A stretch of 64,000 nucleotides of DNA from Thermoplasmata archaeon (GTDB taxonomy: Archaea; Thermoplasmatota; E2; DHVEG-1), in contig JAHWGK010000004.1 of the NCBI GenBank assembly GCA_020054495.1, forward strand, positions 26,912 to 90,911, given 5' to 3'. The notes beneath the pieces were generated by a model, which worked only from the letters and a program-made list of their open reading frames with translations, had not been told where the DNA came from and made no database searches. Within the stretch, counting starts at the first letter, position 1. The number at the start of each line of letters is the position of its first letter. This document shows positions 1 to 11,749 of this stretch, in pieces. A program made the translations under genes and the position numbers.

Positions 1-3000
1 TCCGGTGGCGATACATGGATTACACGTTCTGAAAAAACAACTACCTTTTTCAGTACTGGTTTACAATGGTATAACCTTAGTTTTGATGGAACAGAAATTT
101 ATAGTAAAGGCCAGAATGCATCGATATGGGCACGAGTGCGGGTAAGACATAATAATGAATGGAACTCACTTGATGAAATTGAACATATGACCGAGAAATA
201 CTTTTATAATCAGTTTGCTCTGCCGCCTCCTGAGAACTCTTCTGTAAATGGTACCGTGACCGATGCTTTTGGTAATCCAATAGAAGCTGAGATACGTCTT
301 GAAGATAAATTGAGATTTTCAGAAAATAATACTCAAACAAATGCAAACGGGTATTATCAACTAAGTGCTTCAGCTGGTGTATATCGTCTGGAAGTATGGT
401 GCACAAATAGCAGTCAATCTTTGAAAAGTCATGATGAAATGGTGGTATTAGAGACAAATGAGTCTCTAACTAGGAATATCAGATTGTTGCCTCGTGACTG
501 GGAATGTTCAGATATTTGGTGGGAAATGGAAGATTTCCAATATGCACAAGGAGCAAATATTTATCTTAATTTATCTACAAATGTGCAAGGGTCATCACCT
601 ATGCCATATTCCAACGCTACACTAGAGATTTATAAGGAATACAGGCATGAAGATGAATATTGGGGCGATGAATATGTAAATAGCACGACAAATGTCACAG
701 ACTCAAATGGAAATTTAATGTATGTTATCAATACATCTGGATTTTCAACTGGATGGTATAATTTCTGGATGGATGTCACCAATTCCTCTCTTAGCCCAAG
801 TGTTGCTACTGGAGATATATGGGGTGTTCAGATTAGCTCACTAAGTCTTGACTTTGATCTTGACAAAAACAAGTATAAAAAAGATAGCACAGGTACATTT
901 ACATTTAATTTAACCTATATCAGTAACGGAACTTGTGTTGAAAACGCAGAGTATAAATGGAAAATTATGTACTGGGATTGGACAGAACATATACTAGCTA
1001 GTGAAACATTTACAAATGAAAGCGGTTTTGGCAGTAGAACATTTACAGTTCCTTCTACTGTTCAGGATGGTCAATGGTATGAAATGCAATTGATTGCTAC
1101 AGCACAGTCTGGAAGTCAAGTGGTTTCGTGGTCAAACTTTGGTGCAACTAGTGGTAGTGTTATTGATAGCGTTAATGATTCAGCGGTCGGTACTCCTGGA
1201 AATTATGACTCTTTAGTAATCAATGTATCGGTTGATATGGCAGAATCTGGTGATTATCGAGTGGAAGGTTGTCTGAAAGGTCAAAATAATGAGTTTATAG
1301 CCTGGAATGAAACTCAACAATATCTAAATGCAGGAAGTCAAACTGTCCAATTATTTTTTGATGGTGAAGCAATACAAAGTAGTGGTGTAAATCCGTACAG
1401 GGCATGGGTTGGTTTGTTCCAATATGGACAATGGGATCCGTTAGATGAGTTAGATCTTACACTATCTGAGTCCTATAGCTATGGTGATTTTGCTTCGCCC
1501 CCAATTTGGTTCAATAGAACTGCTGGAATAACTGATTTTAAAAATGGTACAGTTGGTGACTATGAGGCACTTCATGTAAACTTTACTGTAATTGGATCTG
1601 TAGCGGGTAGCTATAGTATTCATGGAAACCTATTTAAAAAGGACTGGCAAGGTGGTTGGTACGACTGGATACCTGTTGCATGGAACTGCACAGATGTTGA
1701 AATTGTTTCGGGTGTCAATAATGATACAGATGTTAATATTTCTGTAAGGTTTGAGGGATCAGAGATATATAACAGTAAACAAAATGCCCCATATTATGTA
1801 AATCTTAATCTTCACCAAGGTAATTGTGGAAATAGTGGAGATTGGATATCTGGTTGGGAACCAGATACTGATATTTATGCCAATTATTCTGAGTTTGCTA
1901 AGCCTATAGCGTTCATAGAAAACATAACTGATTACGGCCCGGTCAATGGCGATCTTATTATTGGTGTTCAGATTAATATCACTACAGGAAATAATGCAAT
2001 ATATCAGATAAATAGTAGGCTTCATAGCAGCGAAATGGACAACCGAATGTTCATAACAGAGACTTGGGACACATCATACTTAGATAATGGAACTACTGTT
2101 GTAAACTTGACATTCTCTGGAGACCACATATATAGCAAAGGATATAATGGTCCTTATAAACTTGATGTTGACTTAAAAAGAGTTGACCCATGTTGCCAAT
2201 GGCTTGGATGGAATGAATATGATACTGAGGCCTATAACTACTCTGATTTTTCAACACCAAATGCAATGTTCATTGGAACATATTTAGATCAAGGGGTTGA
2301 CAGCGATGGTGATGGATATTATGATTATATCCAGGTTACAGTTCCGGTGAATTTCACTCAAAGCGGTCATTATGAAATATGTGGAGAGATGTATCAAGAA
2401 GAAAATTGGAACTGGCAGTGGATAACTTGGACATATATTGATTTACCAAATCAGGGAATAGGAGAAGATGACATTGTACTTACATTCGATGGAAATGAAA
2501 TAGCAAATAGTGGTCTCGAGGGGTACTATGGAGTTAACTTATGGCTACGAAATATGGACCAAGGAGTAGATATTGGCAATTTAGATTTTACTACTGCTAA
2601 TTATTATTATCTAAATGAGTTTGACCAACCATCTGTAAGATTCACAGACTCGTCGCCATTAAGCGACTCAAATAGTAGTGATTGCAAATATATCAACGTA
2701 TCAGTAGCAATTAACGCATCAGAAGTTGGTACGTACTATATTCATGGTGATCTACACAAAGTTATTCAGCAGTCTGGTTGGCAAGAGTGGATATGGATAA
2801 CCGGTGCAGATGCTACTGTTGTTATAACCACAATTGGAGATACATCACCTTTTAATGTTTCATTTGACACAGCAATGATTCAAAGTTCTGGATATGATGG
2901 TCCTTATAACATACACTTTGATTTAATGGATTCTAACTGGAATAATATAGACTTTATTGATAACTATCTAACTTCAGCATACCTTTTATCAGATTTTGCT

Positions 3001-6000
3001 GATGCACCTGCAAACTTCACCGGTAGTTACGATGATTATCTTTATCCAACTACAAACCCTGAATACGTCAGACTAAATGTCACCATTGATGTTAATGAGT
3101 CAGGTACCTATAGTGTCAATGGAGATATTCATAAGAGCTCAGGTTGGAACTGGAACTTCATAGCTGGGAGTGGCACTGATCAATATCTCAGCTCAGGTAC
3201 ACAAAACATTACACTTCAATTTGATGCTGTTGAGATACTCAGCAATATTGAAAGTTTAGGCTTGAGTGAATTCGATAGCGGTTCAACATTTGACATAGAT
3301 GTTTGGTTGAAACGCTCTGGAGAATGGACTGAATTAGATCATCTTGGTACTGTTGTATCTAAAAACACCTACAGTATATCCAACTTTACCTCATCACTAA
3401 GTGCTAGTATAGTAAGTGTGACTGATAATGGGTACAATGTTAGTGCCAATAATGAAAGCTCAACACCAAATGATTATCTGAATATTACAGTAACAATTAA
3501 CTTCACACAGGTTGGAAACTATGAATTATGGTGCGACCTTGGCAAGGATGATGGCTATAAATGGAACATGTTGGGTTGGGAGAACAGTTATGAAACAATA
3601 ACAAGTAGTCAATTATCTGGTGGCTATTATTTGAAGAATATAACATTACAGTTCAGTGGAGAACGTATCAACTCTGGAGGATGGAATGGTCCATACAGTT
3701 ATCATATGGAGTTAAATGATCTAGATAATTCAAAACGAGTGGATATGGAAGACAGTCAAACGTCAGCATATAATTATTCTGACTTTGTAGGCTCAACAGT
3801 TGAATTTGTTGATGGAACTGCTTCTGCGGTAGGCGTAGATTCAAGTGATGCAGGTAGCGAGTACGATTATCTGTTAGTGAGTGTGAATGTTTCCGCACAA
3901 TCTGCATATAATAGTGTAGAACTGCGAGGAGATCTTCACAAAGACTCACCATATGGTGGTTGGCAGTGGATATCTTGGGGAAGTAACTGGACTAGTTTAA
4001 GTTCGGGGGATAATACATTGACATTACAGTTTGCTGGAGAGATTATCAGAAATAGTGGTATTGATGGGCCGTACCAGGTCAGACTTGAGTTATGGGATAC
4101 AAGCACATGGGACTTACTAGATACAATAGAGCGCATAGATACCATTACTTATACAAATGAGAACTTCCAGACTCCTTCAGCATCGTTTATAGCTGCTAAT
4201 ATCTCAGATTGGGGAAATGATACAGATAGTGATGGGAGCTACGATTATTTAGAGATTAACGCCTCGATTTCTTGCACTACTCCGGGTACATATGAAGTAT
4301 CCGGAGAATTATTCTCTGATGATTTTGGTTGGATATGGTTTGGATGGGCTAACGAGTTTGTTAGTTTATCTGCTGGTGAATCTGTAGTGAAATTACAGTT
4401 TGAGGGCACGCAGATTAGAAACAAAGATATAAATGGACGATACAAGGCTAGACTTGCATTAAGAGATAGCAATGGGCAAGATATCGATTCAGTTGATCCA
4501 TATACAACAGAGTATTATAATTCTGCTGATTTCCAGAGTTCTGGAGCAGAGTTTGTAAGTGGTAGTGTTGATGATAGAATTATCAGTAGCGGTGACTATC
4601 TTGATCTTAATGTAACTGTCAGTTGTTCAAGTAATGCAACTTATTGGATAGGCGCTGATTTACACAAAGAATCAGGCTGGGACTGGGACTTTATAGCATT
4701 TGAAAGCAAAGAACAGATATTAACAACAGGTCAAACGAACATAACAATATTGTTTAACGGCGAAACGATCCGCAATAGTGGAATAGATGGTCCATATCAA
4801 ATAAGACTTGAACTGCGTGATACAGCTACATGGTCTGAACAGGATCTTATAGAACGGCATACTACAAATACATATTATACTACAGACTTCTCGCAACCTT
4901 CTGTATCGTTTGTGGATATTAATATCTCAGATTGGGGTAATGATACAGATAGCGATGATGATTATAATTATCTTGAATTTAATGTTACTTTTAACTGTAG
5001 TGAAGCTGGTGTCTATTGGTTGCATGGAGATATTCAGAAGAAAACAGATTATTATTGGCAGTGGATAAGTTGGAAAGGAAAAGAAGTCAGCCTTACAGGC
5101 AATGGAGATCAAATAGTCAAGTTACAGTTTGATGGCGAATTAATCAATAGTAGCGGCATTAATGGCCCTTACTCAGCTAGATTAGAAATTATCAATACCT
5201 CAAGCTGGACGACATTAGATATTGTTGAAGAATATACAACTACTTCTTATCAATATAATGACTTTGATGGATCATCAATTCAATTTGTTGAAGCTAATAT
5301 TACAGACCGGGGTAATGATACAGATAGTGATGGTGATTATAATTATCTTGATCTCAATTTAACCATTGACTGTAGTGAAGCTGGCACATACTGGTTACAT
5401 GCTGATATCCATAAAGTAACTGGATGGAACTGGCAACCAATAGCTTGGGACGGACAAGAAATTACGCTTGATGCATCTGGAGAACAAGATGTCAAAATAC
5501 AGTTTGATGGTTCACAGATTCGAAATAAAGGTATCGATGGACCATATCAACTAAGATTTGAATTAAACTCAGTTGGAGGTGAATTTAGACAATATGATAC
5601 TGTTGAGTCATATACTACAATTAACTCTTATCTTGCCACTGATTTTGAGAGCGCTGGAGTAGAACTAGTTGAAATGACAGATGAAGGTGCAGATATTATT
5701 GCCAGTGGTAATTTACAGGTTAATGTAACTATTAACTCATCAACAACTGGTACTTATGAGATATTTGGTGATCTCTTTAAAGAATCTGGTTGGGACTGGC
5801 AGTGGATTACATGGAAATCAGTTCAAGTAGAAGTTTCGGGTTCTGGTGAACAGAAATTTGCATTAACATTTGATGGCGGAGATATTTACGACAAAGGAAT
5901 CGATGGACCATATAACGTCAGATTAGAACTTCGAGATGTTGGCAGCGGTTCTATGATTGATAGTATTGATAAATATACAACTAATGGTTATACATCTAAT

Positions 6001-9000
6001 CAATTTTCAACCCCTGCAGTCAGTATCAACGGCACTGATGATTTTAAGAATAATGGCTATTTACAACTCAATGTCTCTACATATTCTGAGTCCAGCGATA
6101 CATATCAAGTTGTAAGTTGGTTACATGGGGCTAACTGGGAGTATATCACATGGAATGAGAACACAACAACTGTAAATGGATTAGAAGATGTTGTATTGCT
6201 GTTTGATGGATCAATAATTAATAGCACAGGTATTGACCCAGCGAAGTTATATATTGAAGTAAGAAAAATCAGCAATTGGGATTTAGTGGGCTATGGAGAA
6301 TATGCTCTGAGTAATACGTACAGTGCTAGTGATTTTGGTGCTGATGTCGAGATAGATACCTCTTCAGTTGCATCCAGTGTATGGAATTCCGATGCTGATG
6401 ATTATAACAATTCTTTGAATGTTACTGTTAATGTCACATTTGCGGCTGGGAATTATACGGCTTTTGCCGGACTTGTTGATCAAAATGGAACATGGATAGC
6501 AGGAGCATTTTCTCCTACCGATTCATATTCAGGCTTGCAACAGGTTAATTTCTTGTTTGATGGGCTTACAATCTATATGTTAGATCTAGATGGTCCATAC
6601 ACTGTTAGATTCATTTCAATAGCAAAAGAAGATGGTTTTGAAGTGGCACGTGAAAAAAATGTACATACAACAGCTAGTTATAATGCTGATATCTTCGAAC
6701 ATCCTGATGGAATAATACCTTATGCTAATTTAACTGGTGCTTATAGCTCATATGTAGAAGATACGGATACTGATTCATATTACGACTGGTTAGTTGTGAA
6801 TGTATCAGTTGATATTGGTGCAAATACTAATTATAAGGTTTATGGGGACATTATGTCAAGTGATGGATCAAAATGGATAGCCGGGGCGAGTAACAACACT
6901 GGTTCATTGAGTACAGGAACACAAGTGGTTCAACTTGAATTTAGTGGTGTTGACATATATGAAGATTCAACTAATGGGCCATATCTTCTTGGATTTGTAA
7001 GAGTCGAGGGAAATGCTAGTGGAACATGGGTCAAGCTTGATGAAGCTAGCAATGCCCATACTACTTCTTCTTACAGTTATACAGATTTTGAGAACACTAC
7101 AACAGCTCCATTAGTTCTTTCTGACGTTATCTCAGTTAGTGTGTCCAATAACCCATTCAGTCCAAATAGCGATGGAGCATTCGATACAACATTAGCAACA
7201 GTAGAAGCTGGCGACAGCCAAACATTATATCTAAATGTTTATAACAGTAGCAGTGTACTGAAACGAACAGGCATAGCATTATCTGAAATTTCTTCTGGAA
7301 CATATACTGCAACTTGGAATGGAAATGATGACAGTGAAACAGTTGTATCAGATGGAACGTATACAATTAAGGTATCAGATGAAGCCACAGGTATACAAGC
7401 GAATGAATCAACTGAGGAAGCAGCCAATATCGATGTTGATACGTATCCACCGACTAGTTGCAGTGTGGAAATTAATAGTGGTGATACTTATACAAACTCT
7501 ACTTCGGTGAATCTAACAACTATTACAGCAACTGACGATTCCTCCATAAAGATGAGATTTCAAAATAGCGGTGAAAACTGGACAGAATGGCAAGACTTCC
7601 AAGGGACAAAAGCATGGACGCTCACTTCAACAGATGGATCAAAAACAGTAAATTATGAAGCAAAAGATGTGGTTAACAATACAATAATTTCATCAGTGAG
7701 TGATAGTATAACCCTTGATACAACAAATCCAACAGTTAACATGTCAATTGTTGGCGCAGGAGATACACCCAGTACACATAGTAACAACGTTAGTGTGACA
7801 TTATCAATAGCTGGATCAGATGCAACAAGTGGCGTAGAGTATATGAAGATATCAAATGACATAGGATTTACTGGTAGTAGCTGGATTAATTATACTACTT
7901 CAAAGGCATGGACACTTAATTCAGGAGATGGCACTAAGACAGTTTACATAAAAGTAAAAGACAGAGCAGGTAAAGAGTCTGTTGTGAGTTCAGATAATAT
8001 AACCCTTGATACAGTTAGCCCGTTGAGTCTTACTATTTCCATAGACTCTGGTCAAACATACACAAATTCAACAAATGTAACGCTATCACTATCGGCAACA
8101 AATGCATTGAAAATGCAGGTAAGCAATTATGCAAACTTCAGTGGTGCAGTCTGGGAATCATATTCAACTTCAAAGAACTTCTCAATAACAGATGGAAATG
8201 GAACAAGAAAAGTCTATTTCAGAGCAAAAGATACTGCTGGGAACATAGCAACAGGTGTAAATGATAGTATAATACTTGATAAAGCAACCCCTGAAATCTC
8301 AAGTGTGTCAAGTAGTGGTGTTTCCCAGAGCTCAGCTACAATAACATGGACAACAGATGAAGCATCTACAAGTTATGTGGAGTATGGAACAACAACAGGT
8401 TATGGATCAAATACAACATTAAATTCAACTAAGGCTATGAGTCACTCCCAGATTATTACCAGTCTTAATTCTGGAACAACATATCACTACCGTGTAAGAT
8501 CATTGGATGGAGCTGGTAATGAGGCGATTTCTGCAGATAATACCTTCTCGACAACATCTGGGGGAGATACAACATCGCCAGATGCAATAACTGGACTTAC
8601 AGTTTCAGATAAACAAAATGATGAGAGCACATTAACTCTTTCTTGGAGTCAGTCAGATGCTCCTGACTTTGCAGGATATAATATTTATAGAAAAGCAAAT
8701 GCGTCATTTGTAAACATTTCTGCTTCTGGCGTACAACAAATAAAAACAATAACATCCAGAACAACTACAACGTATAATGACAACACATCAACTGATGATT
8801 ATACGTATTATTATGCGGTAACAGCATTTGACACGGCATCTCCAGCAAATGAAAACCAAACTGTGACAAGTCAATATGGTACATCAATCGATGATAAAGC
8901 TCCAACAACAACTGATAATTTTGCTCCTTCGTGGTATACATCAGAAAAAACTGTTATTTTTACAGCTACAGATGGTGGAAAAGGAGTAAATTCAACGTTT

Positions 9001-11655
9001 TATACAACCGATGGAAGCGATCCAACTAATACATCAAATTCCAATAGAACACAATATACAATGCCATTTGCAGTAGGAGGTGAAAACTCTCTTGGTGATG
9101 ATATATATAATATCAGTTACTATTCATATGATCTAAATGCCACTCCAAATATAGAAACCACACATAGTGAAATACTCAAAGTTGATGCTTCTGCCCCATA
9201 TACAACTGACAATGCCCCATCTGGATGGCAGAACTCTAGTGTAACAGTTGCTTTGAATTCTATTGATGACACTAGTGGTGTTTATGCAACCTATTATACA
9301 ACAGATGGAAGTTGGCCAGACTATGGCTCATCGCAATATTCAGAAGCAATAGAATTCAGCTCAGATGGCAATAATACCCTAAGGTATTTTGCAAGAGATA
9401 ATGCAACAAACGATGAAACAAATATGACAACATATATTCTGATAGATGCTACATTGCCGACATCAAGTATTCAAGCATTGTCGACATATAAGGCAATTCC
9501 ATTTAATGTGACATGGAGCAGTTCTGATGCTACAAGTGGAATAAACAATGTAACATTAGAATACAAGAATGGTTCTGGTAGTTGGACAAACTGGCTCACA
9601 GGTCAGAACGCGATTGGAACTGCTTCGTTTAATGGATCTTTTGGATCAGCTGGATATACATACTATTTCAGATCAGTTGCGACTGACAATGCATCAAATA
9701 CTGAAAGTGTTACCACTTATGATGCATATACAACAGTTTTAACAAGTGCTCTTGACGTTGAAATCACCTCACCAGTGGATGCTGATGATGGCTTTTCTGA
9801 TGGCTGGATCTACGTGAATGGAACAATTACAATAACAGGCACTGCCTCTGGTACTAATTTAACCATTTGGTATCTAAGCTATTCAGCAGATGGATCTAAT
9901 TGGACGAACATTGCAAATTCAACAACCCCTGTTATAAGTGATACTTTTGGAATGCTAGATACAACAGGACTTGCAGAAACAAACTATACAGTAGAACTTA
10001 CAGCGATAAATGCTACCTCAAATAACTCAGTTAACATAACCATTACTGTTGATAATGCAGCTCCAAGTATTACAGCTGGGCCGGAAAGTGTTGCCTTAAG
10101 CTCATCAGCAACAATTACCTGGACTACAAACGAATCAGCAAATGCTACAGTACAATGGGGTACAACTATATCATATAGTGGAACACCTGTATCACGTTCT
10201 CAGCTGACATTTGAAACTTCACATAAAGAAACAATTAATGATCTTGACTCAAGCACAACATATCACTATAGAGTTATCTCTTATGACAAAGCAGGTAACA
10301 TGGTTAATTCATCAGATGGAACATTTACTACTGATGAAGGCACTGAAGAACCTAATGTCCCGGGTCCTGTTGTTGTTCCGCCCCTTACTGCTGATGCAGG
10401 AGGGCCATATGAAGGATCTGTAGGCGTATCAATTACATTTGATGGATCGGGAAGTAGTTCTACAAGTGGCGAAATTACAGGATATAAATGGGACTTTGAA
10501 AATGATGGAACTTATGATACAGACTATTCAAGCTCAGCTACAACCACGCATACATACACAGCTGCTGGAGAATATACTGTAAAACTTGGCATCACAAATA
10601 GTATTGGCTCTTCTGTAACCGATACAGCAACAGTAACAATTAGTGAAGCTCCAGAAGAAGATAGTGAAAACCCAACAATATCTAATATCTATCATTCACC
10701 ATCAACTGTCACAAAAGATGATGTAGTAACTATCTACGCAACGGTAACAGATGACCAGGGCATAACTTCTGTTTATCTCTACTGGTATGATGATTCAGAT
10801 CATTCAAAATCCATGACATCAAACGAAGGCAATGTTTATTATGCACAAATAGGTCCATTTTCTGCTGGAATATCAGTGCAATATTCAGTGGATGCAACAG
10901 ATACTGCCTCCAAAACAACACAATCAGACACTTTCGTATTCAATATTGCAGCAGTAGCTGTCATAGGAAACGTGTCAAGCGGTGAAACAGAAGAAATACT
11001 CTCAGGAGAACTTGAAGGCACAGGTCTTGATGGATTAGAGTTTACCTCAGCAACTGATCTAACTGATGTAAAAGTAATAATACAAAAATTAACAGAAAAA
11101 CCAAATGAGATATCTGAAGAACCAACGTTAGCAGAAGAAGACATAAATACCACAGTCTATGTTTATCTCGAGATAAATCTAACTTCAGGAAATGATACTC
11201 TAGAGGAAGACGACATTGAGTCAATTAAGATTAAATTCAAAATCGAACAAGAATGGTTAACCAGCAATAACATAAACAAATCAAAAGTAATCTTAATGAG
11301 ATATCATAATGACATATGGCAGGAACTCCCGACAACAATTCTCAATGAATCTGGCACATACGTATATTACGAGGCGACAACAAAAGGAACATCAACATTT
11401 GCAATAGTAGGTGGCGAAATTGCTGAAATAGGATCAGGGTCCGGTGGAGGAGAAGAAGAACCAAGTGGAATACCCATGTGGTCAATTATTTTGTTCATTG
11501 TTGTAGCAATCATACTTCTAATAGTAATACTCTTTAAAACAGGATTTCTCTTCTTAGAACAAGGTTCTGAAGAAGAAATAAAGAAAGGATACACTAAAAA
11601 AACAGAGGAGACAACCAAAGAAAATACAGATGAATCAACTAAAACAAAGAGATAA
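1..11655 (+). CDS. Giant secreted/surface-anchored repeat protein, 5' truncated by window edge: carboxypeptidase-regulatory-like domain, ~16 degenerate ~110-130 aa repeats, FlgD-like, Ig-like/FN3/CHB_HEX-like domains, PKD domain, C-terminal TM helix and charged tail
   Basis: Frame is open from base 1 (SGGDTWITRSEKTTTFF...) into the listed ORF at 136, so the GTG at 136 is internal. PKD-like segment AGGPYEGSVGVSITFDGSGSSS...YKWDFENDG. Terminal MWSIILFIVVAIILLIVILFKTG helix plus KKGYTKKTEETTKEN tail. Confidence 0.9.
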   Translation, partial: SGGDTWITRSEKTTTFFSTGLQWYNLSFDGTEIYSKGQNASIWARVRVRHNNEWNSLDEIEHMTEKYFYNQFALPPPENSSVNGTVTDAFGNPIEAEIRLEDKLRFSENNTQTNANGYYQLSASAGVYRLEVWCTNSSQSLKSHDEMVVLETNESLTRNIRLLPRDWECSDIWWEMEDFQYAQGANIYLNLSTNVQGSSPMPYSNATLEIYKEYRHEDEYWGDEYVNSTTNVTDSNGNLMYVINTSGFSTGWYNFWMDVTNSSLSPSVATGDIWGVQISSLSLDFDLDKNKYKKDSTGTFTFNLTYISNGTCVENAEYKWKIMYWDWTEHILASETFTNESGFGSRTFTVPSTVQDGQWYEMQLIATAQSGSQVVSWSNFGATSGSVIDSVNDSAVGTPGNYDSLVINVSVDMAESGDYRVEGCLKGQNNEFIAWNETQQYLNAGSQTVQLFFDGEAIQSSGVNPYRAWVGLFQYGQWDPLDELDLTLSESYSYGDFASPPIWFNRTAGITDFKNGTVGDYEALHVNFTVIGSVAGSYSIHGNLFKKDWQGGWYDWIPVAWNCTDVEIVSGVNNDTDVNISVRFEGSEIYNSKQNAPYYVNLNLHQGNCGNSGDWISGWEPDTDIYANYSEFAKPIAFIENITDYGPVNGDLIIGVQINITTGNNAIYQINSRLHSSEMDNRMFITETWDTSYLDNGTTVVNLTFSGDHIYSKGYNGPYKLDVDLKRVDPCCQWLGWNEYDTEAYNYSDFSTPNAMFIGTYLDQGVDSDGDGYYDYIQVTVPVNFTQSGHYEICGEMYQEENWNWQWITWTYIDLPNQGIGEDDIVLTFDGNEIANSGLEGYYGVNLWLRNMDQGVDIGNLDFTTANYYYLNEFDQPSVRFTDSSPLSDSNSSDCKYINVSVAINASEVGTYYIHGDLHKVIQQSGWQEWIWITGADATVVITTIGDTSPFNVSFDTAMIQSSGYDGPYNIHFDLMDSNWNNIDFIDNYLTSAYLLSDFADAPANFTGSYDDYLYPTTNPEYVRLNVTIDVNESGTYSVNGDIHKSSGWNWNFIAGSGTDQYLSSGTQNITLQFDAVEILSNIESLGLSEFDSGSTFDIDVWLKRSGEWTELDHLGTVVSKNTYSISNFTSSLSASIVSVTDNGYNVSANNESSTPNDYLNITVTINFTQVGNYELWCDLGKDDGYKWNMLGWENSYETITSSQLSGGYYLKNITLQFSGERINSGGWNGPYSYHMELNDLDNSKRVDMEDSQTSAYNYSDFVGSTVEFVDGTASAVGVDSSDAGSEYDYLLVSVNVSAQSAYNSVELRGDLHKDSPYGGWQWISWGSNWTSLSSGDNTLTLQFAGEIIRNSGIDGPYQVRLELWDTSTWDLLDTIERIDTITYTNENFQTPSASFIAANISDWGNDTDSDGSYDYLEINASISCTTPGTYEVSGELFSDDFGWIWFGWANEFVSLSAGESVVKLQFEGTQIRNKDINGRYKARLALRDSNGQDIDSVDPYTTEYYNSADFQSSGAEFVSGSVDDRIISSGDYLDLNVTVSCSSNATYWIGADLHKESGWDWDFIAFESKEQILTTGQTNITILFNGETIRNSGIDGPYQIRLELRDTATWSEQDLIERHTTNTYYTTDFSQPSVSFVDINISDWGNDTDSDDDYNYLEFNVTFNCSEAGVYWLHGDIQKKTDYYWQWISWKGKEVSLTGNGDQIVKLQFDGELINSSGINGPYSARLEIINTSSWTTLDIVEEYTTTSYQYNDFDGSSIQFVEANITDRGNDTDSDGDYNYLDLNLTIDCSEAGTYWLHADIHKVTGWNWQPIAWDGQEITLDASGEQDVKIQFDGSQIRNKGIDGPYQLRFELNSVGGEFRQYDTVESYTTINSYLATDFESAGVELVEMTDEGADIIASGNLQVNVTINSSTTGTYEIFGDLFKESGWDWQWITWKSVQVEVSGSGEQKFALTFDGGDIYDKGIDGPYNVRLELRDVGSGSMIDSIDKYTTNGYTSNQFSTPAVSINGTDDFKNNGYLQLNVSTYSESSDTYQVVSWLHGANWEYITWNENTTTVNGLEDVVLLFDGSIINSTGIDPAKLYIEVRKISNWDLVGYGEYALSNTYSASDFGADVEIDTSSVASSVWNSDADDYNNSLNVTVNVTFAAGNYTAFAGLVDQNGTWIAGAFSPTDSYSGLQQVNFLFDGLTIYMLDLDGPYTVRFISIAKEDGFEVAREKNVHTTASYNADIFEHPDGIIPYANLTGAYSSYVEDTDTDSYYDWLVVNVSVDIGANTNYKVYGDIMSSDGSKWIAGASNNTGSLSTGTQVVQLEFSGVDIYEDSTNGPYLLGFVRVEGNASGTWVKLDEASNAHTTSSYSYTDFENTTTAPLVLSDVISVSVSNNPFSPNSDGAFDTTLATVEAGDSQTLYLNVYNSSSVLKRTGIALSEISSGTYTATWNGNDDSETVVSDGTYTIKVSDEATGIQANESTEEAANIDVDTYPPTSCSVEINSGDTYTNSTSVNLTTITATDDSSIKMRFQNSGENWTEWQDFQGTKAWTLTSTDGSKTVNYEAKDVVNNTIISSVSDSITLDTTNPTVNMSIVGAGDTPSTHSNNVSVTLSIAGSDATSGVEYMKISNDIGFTGSSWINYTTSKAWTLNSGDGTKTVYIKVKDRAGKESVVSSDNITLDTVSPLSLTISIDSGQTYTNSTNVTLSLSATNALKMQVSNYANFSGAVWESYSTSKNFSITDGNGTRKVYFRAKDTAGNIATGVNDSIILDKATPEISSVSSSGVSQSSATITWTTDEASTSYVEYGTTTGYGSNTTLNSTKAMSHSQIITSLNSGTTYHYRVRSLDGAGNEAISADNTFSTTSGGDTTSPDAITGLTVSDKQNDESTLTLSWSQSDAPDFAGYNIYRKANASFVNISASGVQQIKTITSRTTTTYNDNTSTDDYTYYYAVTAFDTASPANENQTVTSQYGTSIDDKAPTTTDNFAPSWYTSEKTVIFTATDGGKGVNSTFYTTDGSDPTNTSNSNRTQYTMPFAVGGENSLGDDIYNISYYSYDLNATPNIETTHSEILKVDASAPYTTDNAPSGWQNSSVTVALNSIDDTSGVYATYYTTDGSWPDYGSSQYSEAIEFSSDGNNTLRYFARDNATNDETNMTTYILIDATLPTSSIQALSTYKAIPFNVTWSSSDATSGINNVTLEYKNGSGSWTNWLTGQNAIGTASFNGSFGSAGYTYYFRSVATDNASNTESVTTYDAYTTVLTSALDVEITSPVDADDGFSDGWIYVNGTITITGTASGTNLTIWYLSYSADGSNWTNIANSTTPVISDTFGMLDTTGLAETNYTVELTAINATSNNSVNITITVDNAAPSITAGPESVALSSSATITWTTNESANATVQWGTTISYSGTPVSRSQLTFETSHKETINDLDSSTTYHYRVISYDKAGNMVNSSDGTFTTDEGTEEPNVPGPVVVPPLTADAGGPYEGSVGVSITFDGSGSSSTSGEITGYKWDFENDGTYDTDYSSSATTTHTYTAAGEYTVKLGITNSIGSSVTDTATVTISEAPEEDSENPTISNIYHSPSTVTKDDVVTIYATVTDDQGITSVYLYWYDDSDHSKSMTSNEGNVYYAQIGPFSAGISVQYSVDATDTASKTTQSDTFVFNIAAVAVIGNVSSGETEEILSGELEGTGLDGLEFTSATDLTDVKVIIQKLTEKPNEISEEPTLAEEDINTTVYVYLEINLTSGNDTLEEDDIESIKIKFKIEQEWLTSNNINKSKVILMRYHNDIWQELPTTILNESGTYVYYEATTKGTSTFAIVGGEIAEIGSGSGGGEEEPSGIPMWSIILFIVVAIILLIVILFKTGFLFLEQGSEEEIKKGYTKKTEETTKENTDESTKTKR
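1156..7110 (+). repeat. Tandem protein-level repeats (~16 units) within the giant surface protein
   Basis: Recurring pattern YLxxNVTxxxxxxGTYxxxGDLHKxSGWxWxxIxW...LQFDGxxIxNSGIDGPYxxRLELRD...YTTxxYxxxDFxxPxxxF. Confidence 0.85.
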
Positions 11656-11749
11656 AAATAAATCCATTCTTTCTCTTTTTTTATATAATATTTATATAAC
11701 ACTTAACTGATGCTTACAAATTGGTATTAGTTATTGGAGGTAAGGTGTT

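Noticed and set aside
136-138. GTG at 136 as the start of the giant protein
   Set aside because: Same frame is open back to base 1 and encodes the same repeat type (LSFDGTEIYSKGQNA), so it is internal.
1156-7110. Repeat region considered as a CRISPR-like or DNA satellite array
   Set aside because: Periodicity is at protein level, ~330-400 nt and degenerate, within one open frame.
3668-11224. Minus-strand ORFs inside the giant surface gene
   Set aside because: Antisense shadows of a long, compositionally biased plus-strand gene.
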